This document shows positions 44,641 to 56,559 of a DNA stretch of 64,000 bases, piece after piece. The notes under the pieces are model-generated. The model saw nothing but the letters and a program-made list of their open reading frames with translations, was not told the DNA's origin and did not search any database. Within the stretch, counting starts at the first letter, position 1. Each line of letters starts with the position of its first letter. Position numbers and translations under genes: made by a program. The stretch comes from Dama dama (lineage: Eukaryota > Chordata > Mammalia > Artiodactyla > Cervidae), in NCBI RefSeq assembly GCF_033118175.1, contig NC_083698.1:67363001-67427000 (forward strand), written 5' to 3'.

Positions 44641-45530
44641 ACAGATACACTGCTGGGAAATGCGGTACGCTTCTCTCTACCACAAATAAGAAGCCAAGTG
44701 AATAATCAAGCTAGACGTCCTTACCCTTCCCTGCATCTATGAATCACTACAGAAGAATTTTTAAAATAGCATGCTGGTGTCCTTCCCCTGAATATTTTGA
44801 TTTGACTAACCCAGGGTAAGACCAGTCATGAGTAGTTTTACTTTTTCAAACATTTCCCAGGTGACTGTTATGTGCAGCCAGGGCTGAGAATCCTGAGCTA
44901 GAATGGAGACATGGAGACCGGTATTTGCCCTTGGAAGTTTGTACCAGAACTTTGAAAGAATCCCAGCTCCCAGGGTGTCATGACTCATGAATTGACACCA
45001 TGTTCCACAGATAAAAATCAGGAAGGGAGGCCAAAATAGAATATTGACTTCAATATAATCACAGTCCTTTGGGAGTTTCCATGTATCAAACGAAAGGCAA
45101 TAACACAGGACATTTATGGACACTATTTGGTGCTCTGGTGGACTCCCGGCCAGAAGAGCTCCCACCTGAAGGAACTAAATGAAGAACAGGCCACATGGAA
45201 TCATAAGTGGACAGGCTCACAGAGTGTGCATAATGCTGCTTTCAGATCTGTTTGAGAACAGAACCAGGTACACCCAACGGTCTCACCATTGTGGTAGTCT
45301 CTGACAATTCAATAAAATAAGCATGATTTTTTCCTCAATGAGAAGTCATCTTTCTAAGTTTGAGCTTTAGAAGGTATAATATTGCAAGCTTAAGTGGGCC
45401 AGATATTTGCAATGAGCCTCACGGAATCTTCCAAGTGTAAGGCTTGGGATCATGTCTTAAAGAGTAAAAATGGAATAACATAGCTTTAGAGTGGCCTCCT
45501 ACTAGAAGTAAATAGAGTAACTTGATTTCT
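44641..45530. other. Unassigned noncoding stretch
   Basis: A 119-codon antisense frame at 44806-45165 has no recognisable domain or signal. No repeat named. Confidence 0.4.
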
Positions 45531-45905
45531 ACTTATCTACTGCTGCATAACAAGCCACTCAAAAATGAAGTGACTCGAAGCAATGTATCATTCTTTCTCA
45601 TAGTTCCATGGGCTATCTGGCTCAGCCAGCTGATTCTCCCCATGTTCTCTCACATAGTTGTGGTCAGACAGTGGCTGGAGTCATCTGAAGGCTGAATTGG
45701 ACTGGACACTCAGGATGGAATATTCACACGGTCACTAGCTAGGAGCTCAGCTAGACCACGGACTGGAATGTCTACAAGTAGCCTCTCTCTGTGATTGGGC
45801 TTTCTCACAGTATGATGGCCAGATTCCAAAGACAGGAAGTAGAAACTGCCACTTCCTCAAAGTCTGGGTCCAGAAACTGGCAAATAGCATTTCTACTCTA
45901 TTCTG
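45531..45905 (-). mobile_element. Ancient LTR-like repeat (MaLR/ERVL type)
   Basis: 'Ctactgctgcataacaagcc', 'ttctttctcatagttccatg' and 'caaagacaggaagtagaaac' then 'gtctgggtccagaaactggc' fit an old mammalian LTR-type repeat in antisense. Family uncertain. Confidence 0.6.
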
Positions 45906-47170
45906 TTGTGCTTTTTAAACTGTAACAATCATCAATGTATTGTCTCTCAGCTGTGTCGTTTCTTCTTTGTCAGCTGAACTAACGTTAAGCTTTGTCAGTG
46001 GAGTGCTTTGCCAGTAGAGATGCTGGAGAAGGAAGGGGCTTTCTCTTTCTGGCTCTGATGTACTCCTGTCACCTGGTAGCTTCTATAGCTCCTGGCTCTG
46101 CAGTTCAAGGCAGCCAGCAGCACTCAGCAGCAAGTAGCTCCCCTGGCATCCCTTTAGGTTGGTTCACAGCAAGTTCTGAAGAGTGCCACCCTACTGCCTG
46201 AGGCTCCTCCAGGCACACCAGAGGGCATGTCTCCAGCAAGTCCCAGAGTGTGGACTTCCAGCTAGTTCCTCTGCCACAGCACCAGAGCAACTTCACAGTC
46301 ATTTAACAAGTCGTGGCCAGGCCTTGATGATGTTCTGTTGATTAAAGCAGATACAGAGCCTGCCCAGATTTAATGAAAGAGGACACAGACTCTGTATTTC
46401 AAATGAGGAATCTCAAAAATATGGCCGTCTTTAATCTTCCACAATTTGTGAACAGATTAGCTCTTATTCTCAACACTATATATTTGAGCTTTAAATGGAT
46501 ATTTTTCATAGTTCTTTAATAGCAACTCCCACAGAAAATAAAAAAGCAGTATTATATACAATAGAAATATAAAAGAGTAATATTATGCTATACTTCACTG
46601 CAAGCTCATCACCTCTAAGTCTGAGTTGTTGTTTTTTTCCCAGTAGTCTGGACGATTTTCCACCAAGTATCTCTTCTCTGCCTAGTTCCCTTGATAGCCG
46701 AAAAATTGTGTCGACAAAGATAAGGTAAAAAGGACAATCGGTGGGCCAGGACACAGATCAGAGCCACATAAAAGGGCAAATCCACAGCATGGGCATTGTG
46801 TGGCCACTCTAGAATTTTTCCACAAATTATGACTGTTGGAATTCTGCCAGCATCAGCCACACAGTCCACAATGACCCAATATCTCGAGAGCTTTTGCATT
46901 GCTAAATGTTTGTGGGGCTTAGAAATCAATATCTAATCACACTTAACTGGAGCCCGATATTCTGTACACTCAGCAGTGTAGGCTTCTGGTTGCTGGATAT
47001 ACAAAAGTTAACATGGGAAGCAGAACATTTGTGGGAATGAGCAGCATTAACAAAATTGCCACTCTGGTGCAAATCATGCAAATCACTGCTAATGATGTTT
47101 ATTGAGTGCTCATTTTTGCCAGGGTCCCACTCTACCAAGGGTTTTAAAATCATAAAAGGAAATAAAGACA
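45906..47170. other. Unassigned noncoding stretch
   Basis: Overlapping antisense frames at 46105-46929 show no domain. No repeat or gene recognised. Confidence 0.45.
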
Positions 47171-47171
47171 C

Positions 47172-47330
47172 TGTGTGTGTGTGTGTGTGTGTGTGTTAGT
47201 CACTCAGTCGTGTCCAATTCTTTGCAACCCCATGGACTATAGCCCACCAGACTCCTCTGTCCATGGAACTTTCCAGGCAAGAATACTGGAGTGGGTTGCC
47301 ATTTCCTTCTCCAGGGGATCTTCCCGACCC
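47172..47330 (-). mobile_element. Bov-tA SINE with (CA)n tail, left arm of palindrome
   Basis: Antisense Bov-tA whose 3' tail is the (TG)n at 47172-47196, followed by TTAGTCACTCAGTCGTGTCC. It is cut at 'cttcccgaccc', where it meets the next copy head-to-head. Confidence 0.94.
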
Positions 47331-47470
47331 TGAGTTCGATCCCTGAGTCGGGAAGATCCCCTGGAGGAGGGAACAGCTACCCACTCCAGTATTCCGGCCT
47401 GGAGAATTCCATGGACTGTATAGTCCATGGAGACACAAAGAGTTGGACACAACTGAGTGATTTACACTTT
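47331..47470 (+). mobile_element. Bov-tA SINE, right arm of palindrome
   Basis: Sense Bov-tA starting 'gttcgatccctgagtcggga' and ending 'gagtgatttacac' plus a T run. With the left arm it makes a palindrome of about 135 bp per arm and almost no spacer. Its tail ('ggactgtatagtccatgg') is of a younger Bov-tA type. Confidence 0.94.
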
Positions 47471-47581
47471 TTTTTAACCTCAGAAATTAATGTTACTTCT
47501 TTTTCCTCAGCCCTTCATTAGGAACATAATAACTAAACTACTTCTCAAAATCTGTCAGCTTTAAATTCCTAAGTAATGGGA

Positions 47582-47808
47582 TTACCAGGCTTCCCAGGTG
47601 GCTTAGTAGTAAAGAATCCACCTGCCAATGCAGGAGACATGGGTTCAATCCCTGGGTAAGGAAGATCCCCTGGAGAAGGAAATGACAACCCATTCCAGTA
47701 TTCTTGCCTGGGAGATCCCACGGCCAGAAAAGCCTCGTGGACTACACTTCATGGGATTGCAAAGAGTCAGACACCACTTATTGACTAAACAACAACAATG
47801 GGAGTATC
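47582..47808 (+). mobile_element. Bov-tA SINE with perfect TSD
   Basis: Sense full-length copy 'ggcttcccaggtggcttagt' to 'aaacaacaacaatggg'. A perfect 11-bp TSD, AAGTAATGGGA, lies at 47571-47581 and 47809-47819. It is the third Bov SINE within 640 bp. Confidence 0.94.
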
Positions 47809-47819
47809 AAGTAATGGGA

Positions 47820-48101
47820 ACATAAGCTACACCTGGCTTCCTGGTAAGGAATCGATAGTCTCTATTCAGTGAGGAGCTTACTGAGAAACCAACTTGGGCT
47901 TTTAATAAGCCATTATAGGGTCACAAGTGTAGTCAAGTCCCTACTGCCCCTTCGCTATTCCTAAACTGCATAATTCACACTGAATTCACAACTAAAACCC
48001 TCAGGAAATGTCTAATAGCAGCAGTGTTGCCCTTTTCCTTCCTCAGTGGCTCACTCTGCATCACCTAACAAATGGATTTGTATTATAACACTTCCTAAAT
48101 G
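47820..48101. other. Unassigned noncoding stretch
   Basis: Nothing recognised. Confidence 0.5.
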
Positions 48102-48252
48102 AGTGCTTCTCAAACATTACATCCATAAGAATCTCACTTGAGGAAGTTTCAATTCAGTGGGTCTCAGGTGGAGTACTGAAATGCTGCTTTTCTAACAAGC
48201 TCCTCGATAATGTTGATACTGCTGGTCCTCAGACCACACTTTGAGGATCAAG
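48102..48252 (-). mobile_element. MER5A-like hAT fragment
   Basis: The complement fits MER5A: left end 'agtgcttctcaaacatta', middle 'cttttctaacaagctcctcg', right end 'accacactttgaggatcaag'. Confidence 0.8.
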
Positions 48253-49555
48253 GATGGAGGTTACTATGGAGAAAGCTTTAGCTGCTTCCAGCAGTGTTCA
48301 AAAGAAGACAGACAAAACACGGGTCTCCAGTTCCCTATCTTTTCCTCTCTCTCACTCAAGCACTAGAGACTAGATAACAATCAAACCTCAAGACCAGGCT
48401 TGGAAACCTTGAAATTATCTAAGTTGGATATGCAAATTAAACTCCAACTCTGACCCCAGGTTTAAAACACCAGCCCAGTTTGCAGATTCTGAGAACCAGA
48501 AAACACTGAAAACTGAATTTGAAAACTTGACTCTACCCTCACAGTCATGAATATCAGAGAATCACTTCAAATTCGTTCTCTTTTTTTGACACCAAGAAAG
48601 GGAAGGTGCATGTTTGCTTGCCTTACAGGTCCTACAAGTTTGTTTCTTGACAGAGTTTAAGACAGAAAGTTAGAAACTAAACTTTTTTCTAGAGCAGCTA
48701 CATAATAGAAACATAGAGGCTTGGATTTTTCAATTTATTTTGAATTATCTAGATATTTGTCCTGACTCCTCAGAGCATGCTAAGAACTTATATTCTGTTG
48801 TTGCTTTGCTGTCTCCCCAAGGCTTTTATGTTCCTTATCTGCATATCATCTTAGGTCACTTTGTCCCTTAAGGTCCATAAAACTGGTCCAGCCTCCTATT
48901 CTGTACTCTCTGGAATGCCTACCCAAGATTTCTTTATGTTCTGGGAGGAAACTTATGTTCTATGTTCATTTCTATTTCAAATCATACTGAATTTTGTTCT
49001 CTGCTTTTTGTACTTTTTAACTTTTTTTCCCCTCCTAGACTGTCCCCAACCCAGCCCCTTCCAACCTTCATTTCAAGCTCTTATGTTTTGAAAAACTTTA
49101 ACTGAAGGTCATAAGTAGAGGATTATACTGCTGTACTGCAGACCAACACCTGTGTAGTACGTATCACACAGAACTATTCTTGAAAATTCTATCAGGTGCC
49201 CACTTTCAGTATATCTCTGGACCTTTTGCCTTCTGGCTAATTATCCCTTTTCCCTTTCCTTCCCATTTCTCTCTCTATACCATCTCTCCCCCCGACTGCC
49301 TCTAAACAGTCCAATTGTGTGTTCACACCCAGTCATGTGGTGCAGTTTTGCTCTTTACATCCTGTGTTCCCAAACTGTGCCAAACTCACTTCTGTATTTC
49401 TGAAGTCCATCAGTGTGCTTTCCTGTATGAAAGAATCATTAGCAGATTGCCATCTCCCCTTTCAGGGGCTCCATTTCTTTGGAAGTTCGTGGAATTTAAA
49501 ACATCTTTTTTTCATTAAAAAAACATGATCTCACTTGGCCTCGTTACTCTGGGGT
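48253..49555. other. Unassigned noncoding stretch
   Basis: 1.3 kb, pyrimidine-rich at 49200-49310. No repeat or gene recognised. Confidence 0.45.
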
Positions 49556-49710
49556 AGGAAAAACAAGCATTCATATGGCCATGTTTGACAAGGAAACTAA
49601 AACCCAGAAAAATCACATAACTTATGCAGAGTCCCCAGGTTAGGGACAGAACCAGGACTGAGACCCAGCTTTCCTGATATCTGGTATATTCTTTCTACTG
49701 AGTCATTGTT
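49556..49710 (-). repeat. MIR SINE
   Basis: Antisense MIR: 'tttgacaaggaaactaaaac', 'acttatgcagagtccccagg', 'acagaaccaggactgagacc'. Confidence 0.7.
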
Positions 49711-50220
49711 TTGCTAGATGAGACCAAATATGCCACAATTTTGCAACCATATGGAAACCTGACTACTAACACTGATGCAATCTACACGAGTCTATGTACA
49801 GCAAATAGCAGCTGTGCGACTGGAATCTACTTCAATGTTCTCTCCAGTTCAAATTGGATTTCTTCATATAATGTCCATACCTTGCATGTTGTGATGTGTC
49901 TTTACACTCAAAGATTTCTTCATTTTTCATTTTGAATGCAAAATAACATCCAGACTTCCATTTGAAGATGCCGAACAAAACAGAGCACCACCTGTTCTTG
50001 ATTTATTTTCAAACAATTAAGCACTTAAATTGTTTCTCATCTAAATTGAATTTACTTTTACTACTTTCTCCTCACTCTTTTTCTTTTCCACAACCATCAA
50101 CAATGTCTAGTAAACAACTGCTTAATGTGCTAAGCAAACAAAAGTGTGGTTGTTGGGAAGTGGAAATGAGAGAGGGAGGATGGAGTGGTGAAGCCGGACA
50201 ACTACAAACTGTTACGAGAC
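49711..50220. other. Unassigned noncoding stretch
   Basis: Nothing recognised. Confidence 0.5.
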
Positions 50221-50325
50221 CTGGACTGACCTTGTACAAGGTGAGCTTAGACAGGTCACTGCATCTCTCTGGACTTCTGTTTCCTCTGCCATAAAATGAG
50301 GCTTCGATGAGGTCTCTAAACTTTG
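50221..50325 (+). repeat. MIR fragment
   Basis: 'Cttagacaggtcactgcatc' and 'tctgtttcctctgccataaa' with 'atgaggcttcgatgagg' fit the sense MIR core. Confidence 0.65.
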
Positions 50326-50533
50326 ACAAAGTAAAACTGTCACCATCTTCCTTGCTGACCTTCACTCTCTCTTGACTCAGAAGAAGTGGAGCACCTTCAT
50401 TCTAAGACTCTCCCTTACATTTGAGATTCCGAGTTTACTCTTCCTGACTTTGATTAAGAAGTTCTTTCTCTTAAAGTTTTGATCCGCGCCCCCTCCCCCC
50501 CCCGCTTTTTTCCCATTAACTTCTTCCCTTTTT
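50326..50533. other. Unassigned stretch with C-rich run
   Basis: C-rich low-complexity run at 50487-50505. Nothing else. Confidence 0.55.
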
Positions 50534-50571
50534 CTACCACCAATTCACTGTCCTACCACCAATTCACTGTC
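50534..50571. repeat. 19-bp tandem duplication
   Basis: CTACCACCAATTCACTGTC occurs twice without a gap or mismatch, at 50534-50552 and 50553-50571. Confidence 0.95.
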
Positions 50572-50583
50572 AAGAACTAACCA

Positions 50584-50653
50584 AGGTTCGATCTCTGATC
50601 AGGGAACTAAGATTCCTCACGCTGTGAGGCAAGGCCAAAAAGAAAAAAAAAAG
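50584..50653 (+). mobile_element. 5'-truncated CHR-type SINE
   Basis: 'Ggttcgatctctgatcaggg' and 'aactaagattcctcacgct' with an A-rich tail match the CHR B-box and downstream part. Confidence 0.85.
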
Positions 50654-51533
50654 GAATCAATGACTTCTATGGTTTCTTTCTCCACAATTCAATTAGGTTT
50701 CCTGCTGACTCTACACGCCTTCCTTTGCAGCTAATCCATTTTCAACCATCTCAATTTTCAAGTGATTTAGAAAACAGGTATGAACTCCACCCAGACTCAA
50801 GGAAACATGTGCTGCATGTGCTGCAAATGAATTGCTAACACAACAGTGTTACCATTATAGCAATCAATATATATTTAATAATTTGTTTGAAACAGGCCAT
50901 ATTTCTATTTTCCGTGAAATTAATCAGAAGCTTTCATGGAAATCTTTATATACAGGCAGTCATGTGTTCCATAATTTTAATTTGCATTTAAGCAAATAGG
51001 TTAAATTTTTTTCAACCAGTTACTAATTTATTTTTCTTGGCTTATGGTATTACTAATTTATGATTGATTTGGTTAAGCTAGAAAAGTATATAAGAAGTCA
51101 GTTCTCCACTTAAAAGGGCTAAACTGAACTTAAAGCCTTGTGTCAAAGGTAACAGAAAACCAGCTTGTGCAACTCTCTTTGAAGTAGTAAATACAGAGTT
51201 TTTGACAATTTTTGCCCCAAAACGGTAAGTAGAGAAACTCAAGGTTTGTCTCCTCTATTACCACGTTCAGGAAACCCTGAACCCACTCCCACAACAGTCT
51301 CAGGACTGAGGAACAGGCATTAACAGGATATGCCAAAGGTGTAGCAGCTTTCAGAGTGCCTTCAGGAAATGATCTTGTTTTATCCTCATCACTCTAGAAA
51401 AGCAAAAGGGGCGGATAAGCCATCTCCTTCTAGTATCATATAAAAGATAAAGTTCCTCACCTTCAATCATGAATTCATGCATCCAGAAATGATCATTGTG
51501 CACTTATCGTTTGCCAGCAACTGCTCTCCATCA
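50654..51533. other. Unassigned AT-rich stretch
   Basis: No repeat or gene recognised. 50860-51090 is AT-rich and repeat-free, possibly conserved noncoding DNA. Confidence 0.4.
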
Positions 51534-51728
51534 CGGGTTCTCGAAATGTGACCCGCGCCCCCCCCACCAGGTCAGCAGCATCAGCAACACCTGGGAACTT
51601 AAAAGAACGACAAATCTTCAGCCCTAAGCCACGCCTCCTGAACCAGAAACTCTGGGATGGGCCAGGAATGTGTGGATAAACAAGTCCTCAGGTGATTCTG
51701 ATGCCTCCTAAACTCTAAGAACCACTGT
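51534..51728 (+). mobile_element. MER5A-like hAT element
   Basis: 'Gggttctcgaaatgtgaccc', 'agcagcatcagcaacacctg', 'gaaccagaaactctgggatg' and the end 'aaccactgttct' match nearly full-length sense MER5A. Confidence 0.88.
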
Positions 51729-52565
51729 TCTAGATATGACTGTGAGCAGTACACATGCTCAGCTTCAAAAGATTCTCGAGGTCAGCGAAATAAACGGCCA
51801 AGTAAATAAAGTATTAAAATACAATGAACGACATGCAAACTAGTAAAAACATAGAAGAAAAGCAAAACTGATCAATAGCACTCAGAGAAAGCCCACTTTA
51901 GAGGGCACTGCACTGTGAGGAATTATGAAAAAATTAAACAGTAAAACAAACAAAAAGATCTTTAATGAGGTGTGGGATCTCAGGCCCCTGTGCTCATCAA
52001 GGGAGCAACATCAAAAGTGCTGAAACCAATCTAGTCTAAATACAGGATCTCTGATTCTCCTTCCAAATCCTGTGACTCTGCTCCCACTCTGCAAGGAGAT
52101 CACAATAAGTCAAATACTAAGTATTTCAAAAATGTTGGATTCAGAGACTGCTATAGTTCATTTTCTTTGGGGCAAGGTAGTAACCAGTCCCCAGACTGGA
52201 AGGAAGGTAAGTGCTAGTCATGTCTCTTACTTTGTTACCAGCTCCCTTATAAGATCAACAATTTCCAACAGGGAGAAAATGTAATGACCGTCCCTGTCTT
52301 TCTAGCTGTGATGAGAGGATGAAGGACTTGAGGAGTTTTCTTTAGTGTTTCTCCACACTGATCTCTCGATGGGAGCCTATAGCGCCTATAAGCAAACATA
52401 TCAGCATTATCCCTTAGTAATAGCTACCATCTGGAGAGCACTTTCCCATTCACAAAGTGATTCATCTGTGGTATCGTATTTACCTGACTTTGGTCACAAT
52501 CCTATGACCAAAGGGTCTCTTTCAATTCTTATGAAGAAAAAAACTCAGAAAACCTTGAAGGATCG
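51729..52565. other. Unassigned noncoding stretch
   Basis: Nothing recognised. Confidence 0.5.
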
Positions 52566-53281
52566 TGTTATGGGCCGAACGTATCCTTCATGGTCAAGTT
52601 TTAACGTTCAGTGTCTCAGAATTTCGAAACCAGGTCTTGTAAATATAATTCATAAAGGAAACCAACCCTGAATATTCACTGAAGGACTAATGCTGAAGCT
52701 GAAGCTCCAATACTTTGACTGCCTGATGAGAAGAGCTGACTCACTGGAAAAGACCCTGATGCTGGGAAAGATTGAAGGCACAGGGAGAAGGGGGACAACA
52801 GAGGGTGAGATGGCTGGATGGCATCACCAACTCAGTGGACATGAGTTTGAGCAAACTCTGGGAGACAGTGAAGGACAGGGGAGCCTGGTGTGCTGGAGTC
52901 CACGGAGTCGCAGAGTCTTAGCAACTGAACAAAATGGAGTTAAGATGCAGTCATGCTGGAGTAGGGTGGGCTCTAATCTAATATGAACAGTGTCCTTATG
53001 AAAAGGGGGAATACGAACACAGAGACACACACACACAGAGAACACCATGTGAACATGAAGACAGGAATGAGGATGACACTTGATAAGCCAAGAAGCACCC
53101 CCAAATTGCCAGCAAACTACCAGAAGCTAGGAGAGAGGCAGAGAACAGATTCTCCCTCATAGTCCTCAGAACAAACAATCCTGTCAACACCTTGATTTCA
53201 GAACAGTGAGACAGTAAGTTTCTGTTGTTAAAGCAGCCCGGGTTGTGGAATTTGTTACATCAGCCCTAGCAAACTAATACA
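52566..53281 (+). mobile_element. MLT1-like LTR split by BovB
   Basis: Sense LTR. Its 5' end is TGTTATGGGCCGAACGTATC at 52566. It resumes after 52935 with 'ctaatctaatatgaacagtg' and 'tccttatgaaaaggg' and ends 'atcagccctagcaaactaat'. The insert at 52653-52935 is BovB. It is the sense counterpart of the LTR at 11504-11924. Confidence 0.87.
52653..52935 (+). mobile_element. BovB LINE 3' end nested in MLT1
   Basis: The last 280 bp of BovB, 'aaggactaatgctgaagctg' through 'acatgagtttgagcaaactc' to 'tcttagcaactgaac'. The TSD is not clear. It shares its terminal sequence with the copies at 40752 and 59147. Confidence 0.93.
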
Positions 53282-53285
53282 AACG

Positions 53286-54001
53286 GCTTCGCCAAAATCT
53301 CTGAAGGGTATTGGGGACACGTGGCTTTGGTGCCACTTCAATAGAGAGGGCACAGAGAAGAGTCAGTGTTACCCCACTGTGCCCCTGGGCCTGGCACCTC
53401 ACAGACTTCCTTTCATCAACAGTGGCACTCAGGGTCATAACCAAAGAAGCCAGCAGAAATGGACCCAGCAGAATCCCAGAATAAGGGCAGCAGGGTAGAA
53501 GGAAAGAAAAACTGAGGCTGCCATTTGTCTGGGAAGGCATGTGTGAACCCCTCACCCATGGGACCCCCATGAACACATTGCGGTGCGGGGTGGGGGGGTG
53601 GTCATCACCCAGCAGGAGGCACAATTCTCATCAACAAGAACAGCAAAAGTCACTGAAACAACCAGCTTAATCTGATCAGCATTTTAGTTCAGAAAATGAC
53701 CCATAACTTTGAGTTCTCTTTTGGGATTGCTCTGTTCATCGTGGGAAAAACAGCAAACTCTCATTTCCCATATCATTAAGGTAGAGACAATAACCAGAAT
53801 CATTGTGCGTCTGCAGAACTTTGTTTGGCAAGACTGTAGAGAGGATGGAAGGAAATGGGTTGAGAAAACATGAACAACTTCAGTCAGATATGTTGACCAC
53901 CAGTCAAGTACAGCTTATACAACCATTTCAAGATGAAAAATGGAAAGTAAAATGAGGAAAGGAAGAGAGGAAAATATAAAAAATTATGATGCAAAAATGC
54001 T
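53286..54001. other. Unassigned noncoding stretch
   Basis: A 116-codon antisense frame at 53274-53624 has no domain I recognise and overlaps the end of the LTR. No repeat named. Confidence 0.45.
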
Positions 54002-54128
54002 GGACTTCTCTGGTGGTCCAGTGGTTAAGACTCTGTGCTTCCACTGTAGGGAGCCTGGGTTTAATCCCTGGTCAGGGAACTAAGATCCCACATGCTACAT
54101 GGCATAATCAAAAAAAGAAAAAAAAAAC
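54002..54128 (+). mobile_element. CHR-type tRNA SINE
   Basis: Sense copy: GGACTTCTCTGGTGGTCCAG head, 'gactctgtgcttccactgta', 'aatccctggtcagggaacta', and an A-rich tail ending about 54128. Confidence 0.95.
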
Positions 54129-54714
54129 TGTTGAAGTGGTCATTTCCAATTTTCTAGGCACCCTAAATAAAATGTATAACTACGAGAAAAGGCCTTGTTC
54201 AATAATGTAAGATCTTGTTCTTTTTACTGAATCCATTAGAACAGGGCTATGCAAAGAGTACCAGGAACAAGCAAAGGAAAGCAATGGGCTGGATGATTAA
54301 CTTGTCAATGAAAATAAACAATATGTACATATATCAGACCCTCCAAAATCAGTTTGTGACCAGACAGCCTCATGGAGAACCTAAGAATATTAGTTACAAT
54401 AGGTAGAAGGAAAATGGAGATCCTAGTAGTTGAAAAGATTATGTTCTCAAATATTATTAAAATTATAAAATTTCATGATATATATTAATTATATCATTTT
54501 TAAAGGTATTTAAAATTATAAAGCTATAATTGTATAATTAATATAACTAGCTTAGAGATAATTATCACAGATGTTTTCACAACCCAAAACTGACAGCTGT
54601 TAATCATTGTAAATTTCAGTTGGCAGAAATATCTGTCATATTTTTCTTTTTCCTTTTCTGTTTTCAAAAATATCTACAAAAAATGTATTGTATTTAAGGA
54701 ATACATTGACCAAC
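54129..54714. other. Unassigned AT-rich stretch
   Basis: Very AT-rich at 54430-54550. Nothing recognised. Confidence 0.5.
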
Positions 54715-54860
54715 CTATCTGACTACAGATCTGACATTTACCAGCATTTTGAGTTTGAGCAAATGTTTTACTCTCTAAATTGTTTCCTCATCCACCAAGT
54801 GAGGTTCATAATAATATAAGGTTATTTATGAGGATTAGAGGTGATGTATATAAATAAATT
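54715..54860 (+). repeat. MIR SINE
   Basis: Sense MIR: 'gagtttgagcaaatgtttta', 'gtttcctcatccaccaagtg', 'tatttatgaggattagaggt'. Confidence 0.72.
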
Positions 54861-55187
54861 ATGATAGACAGTAAAATATCCCCCAAACAGTGACTACTCT
54901 TATTCCTGAATCTCCTCATGGATGTCCCCATTGTGTCATCATCCAGTCCAGCCATGAGCGCTTTAATCTCTGACAAGGAAGCCTTACCTCTCAGGCCACT
55001 GTGCTACATTTTTAAATTCTTCATCATTAGAGAGTCCACTAGTCTGCCTGGAAGTCACTATGATTCTACTCATGGCACAACATCCTTCCATTCAGCATTC
55101 TTTCAGCACTTCAATTCAGCTAAGAATCTTCCACTCTCCTTCAGTTCCCTTCCCCATCTTTAATGCTTCTCTTTTCCAAGTTGAAAT
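54861..55187. other. Unassigned noncoding stretch
   Basis: Nothing recognised. Confidence 0.5.
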
Positions 55188-55194
55188 GTCTCAA

Positions 55195-55395
55195 TCTGGC
55201 GGTCCAGTGGCTAAGAATCCGCCTTGCAGTGCAGGGGATGCAGGTTTGTTCCCTGGTCTTGGAACCAGTATCCCACATGCTTCCTAGCAACTAAGCCCCC
55301 TCACAGCAACAAAAGGTACCACGTGACACAGGGAAGGTCCCATGCACACAACTACACACATGAGGCAGGCAAATAAATAAATACATTTAAAAAAA
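55195..55395 (+). mobile_element. CHR-type tRNA SINE
   Basis: Sense copy with a damaged start: 'tctggcggtccagtggctaa', 'gcagtgcaggggatgcaggt', 'caactaagccccctcacagc'. The tail is (AAAT)n. Confidence 0.9.
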
Positions 55396-55563
55396 GCCTA
55401 AATCATATCAAATGAGACTTAATGTTGAGTTCCCACCCCATGGTGGTAAATTTCCTCCATGCATGCTTCCACTGACTTTACCTCTTTAAAAACTGCAATG
55501 CCTGGAGTTGAAATGGAAGTTGGATTCTTCTCCCTTTTCCATACCCTTGTTTTTGATCATGGA

Positions 55564-55784
55564 TGGGCAAACATTTCCCATGAAGGGTCAGATAGTAGGT
55601 GTCTTCAGCTTTACTAACCCGACAGTCTCTGTGCAGTCACTCAACTCCAGTACCAGAGCACAAATGCAGCTATAGACAGTATGTCAGAGAATGTGCGTGG
55701 CTATGTGCCAACAAAAGAGTTCGCTTACAAAAACAGGGGGCAGGCAATGTTTGACCAGTAGGTCACAGTTGGCCAACCTCTGTT
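55564..55784 (+). mobile_element. hAT-Charlie-like nonautonomous element
   Basis: Same family as 31508-31722: 'aagggtcagatagtaggtgt', 'gcagctatagacagtatgtc', 'cttacaaaaacagggggcag'. Family name uncertain. Confidence 0.72.
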
Positions 55785-56559
55785 TCAGATAGTATTCTCC
55801 TGCTAAAGACTCCCATTGGTGTTTTCCAATGGCTTCACCATACTAGTGCACCTTTAGTCATACTTGCCATTGAGCTATGTCTTAAAACAATATGACAAGA
55901 ACGTAAGTGCCTTTCTGGGTGCAAAGAAGGATCAGTACATGAGAACAGAATGTAGCCAACTTCACTCTTGGTACATGTGGCGTCGTGAAGTATGATGAAA
56001 CACTGCAGAATGGATCCTTACTGTCAGTGCCTGCACAGATACAGAAGCTACCAGCCACCACAAAGCCATCAAGGCATTGCCATGACTGAGCTAAGCATGG
56101 AGACAAGTTGATGTCCCTCATGGTGCAAGTGTTCCACAGACACACAGGAGACTGGGAGATCCCAAGTGGTGAACTTTGCCTTCATCTGTGTTACATACCA
56201 TCTTGAGAGCTTCAGTTCACCTCTCTAACCTGCTGTGTACTTTTTGGATAATCATTTTATTATCTAATGTTCAGAGTCATATTCATCCTTTCCTTTGTTT
56301 ATACATCATTTTCTTCTTTATTCATAAAATATTTACAGAATTAAGGTATTCACATGGTAGCAATTAATTAGCAACTAATGAGGCACCAAAAAACCCCACA
56401 AAATTTCTTTCACCAGCAACATAATTTCATGGCTACATAATTCAATTCAACATTTTTTTGTTTACTCAGACTCAGGAATGTCCTTAATTAAGATCTGTTA
56501 TCATTTCCTGCCTTGATGATTCAGAATCTGGAGTGCCACCAGCCTAAGTCAGTGCAGGA
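55785..56559. other. Unassigned noncoding stretch
   Basis: Nothing recognised. Confidence 0.5.

Noticed and set aside
44806..45165. 119-codon antisense frame outside repeats
   Set aside because: No recognisable motif or context. Likely a chance frame.
50221..50325. Possible coding exon near 50.2 kb
   Set aside because: The sequence is explained by a MIR fragment.
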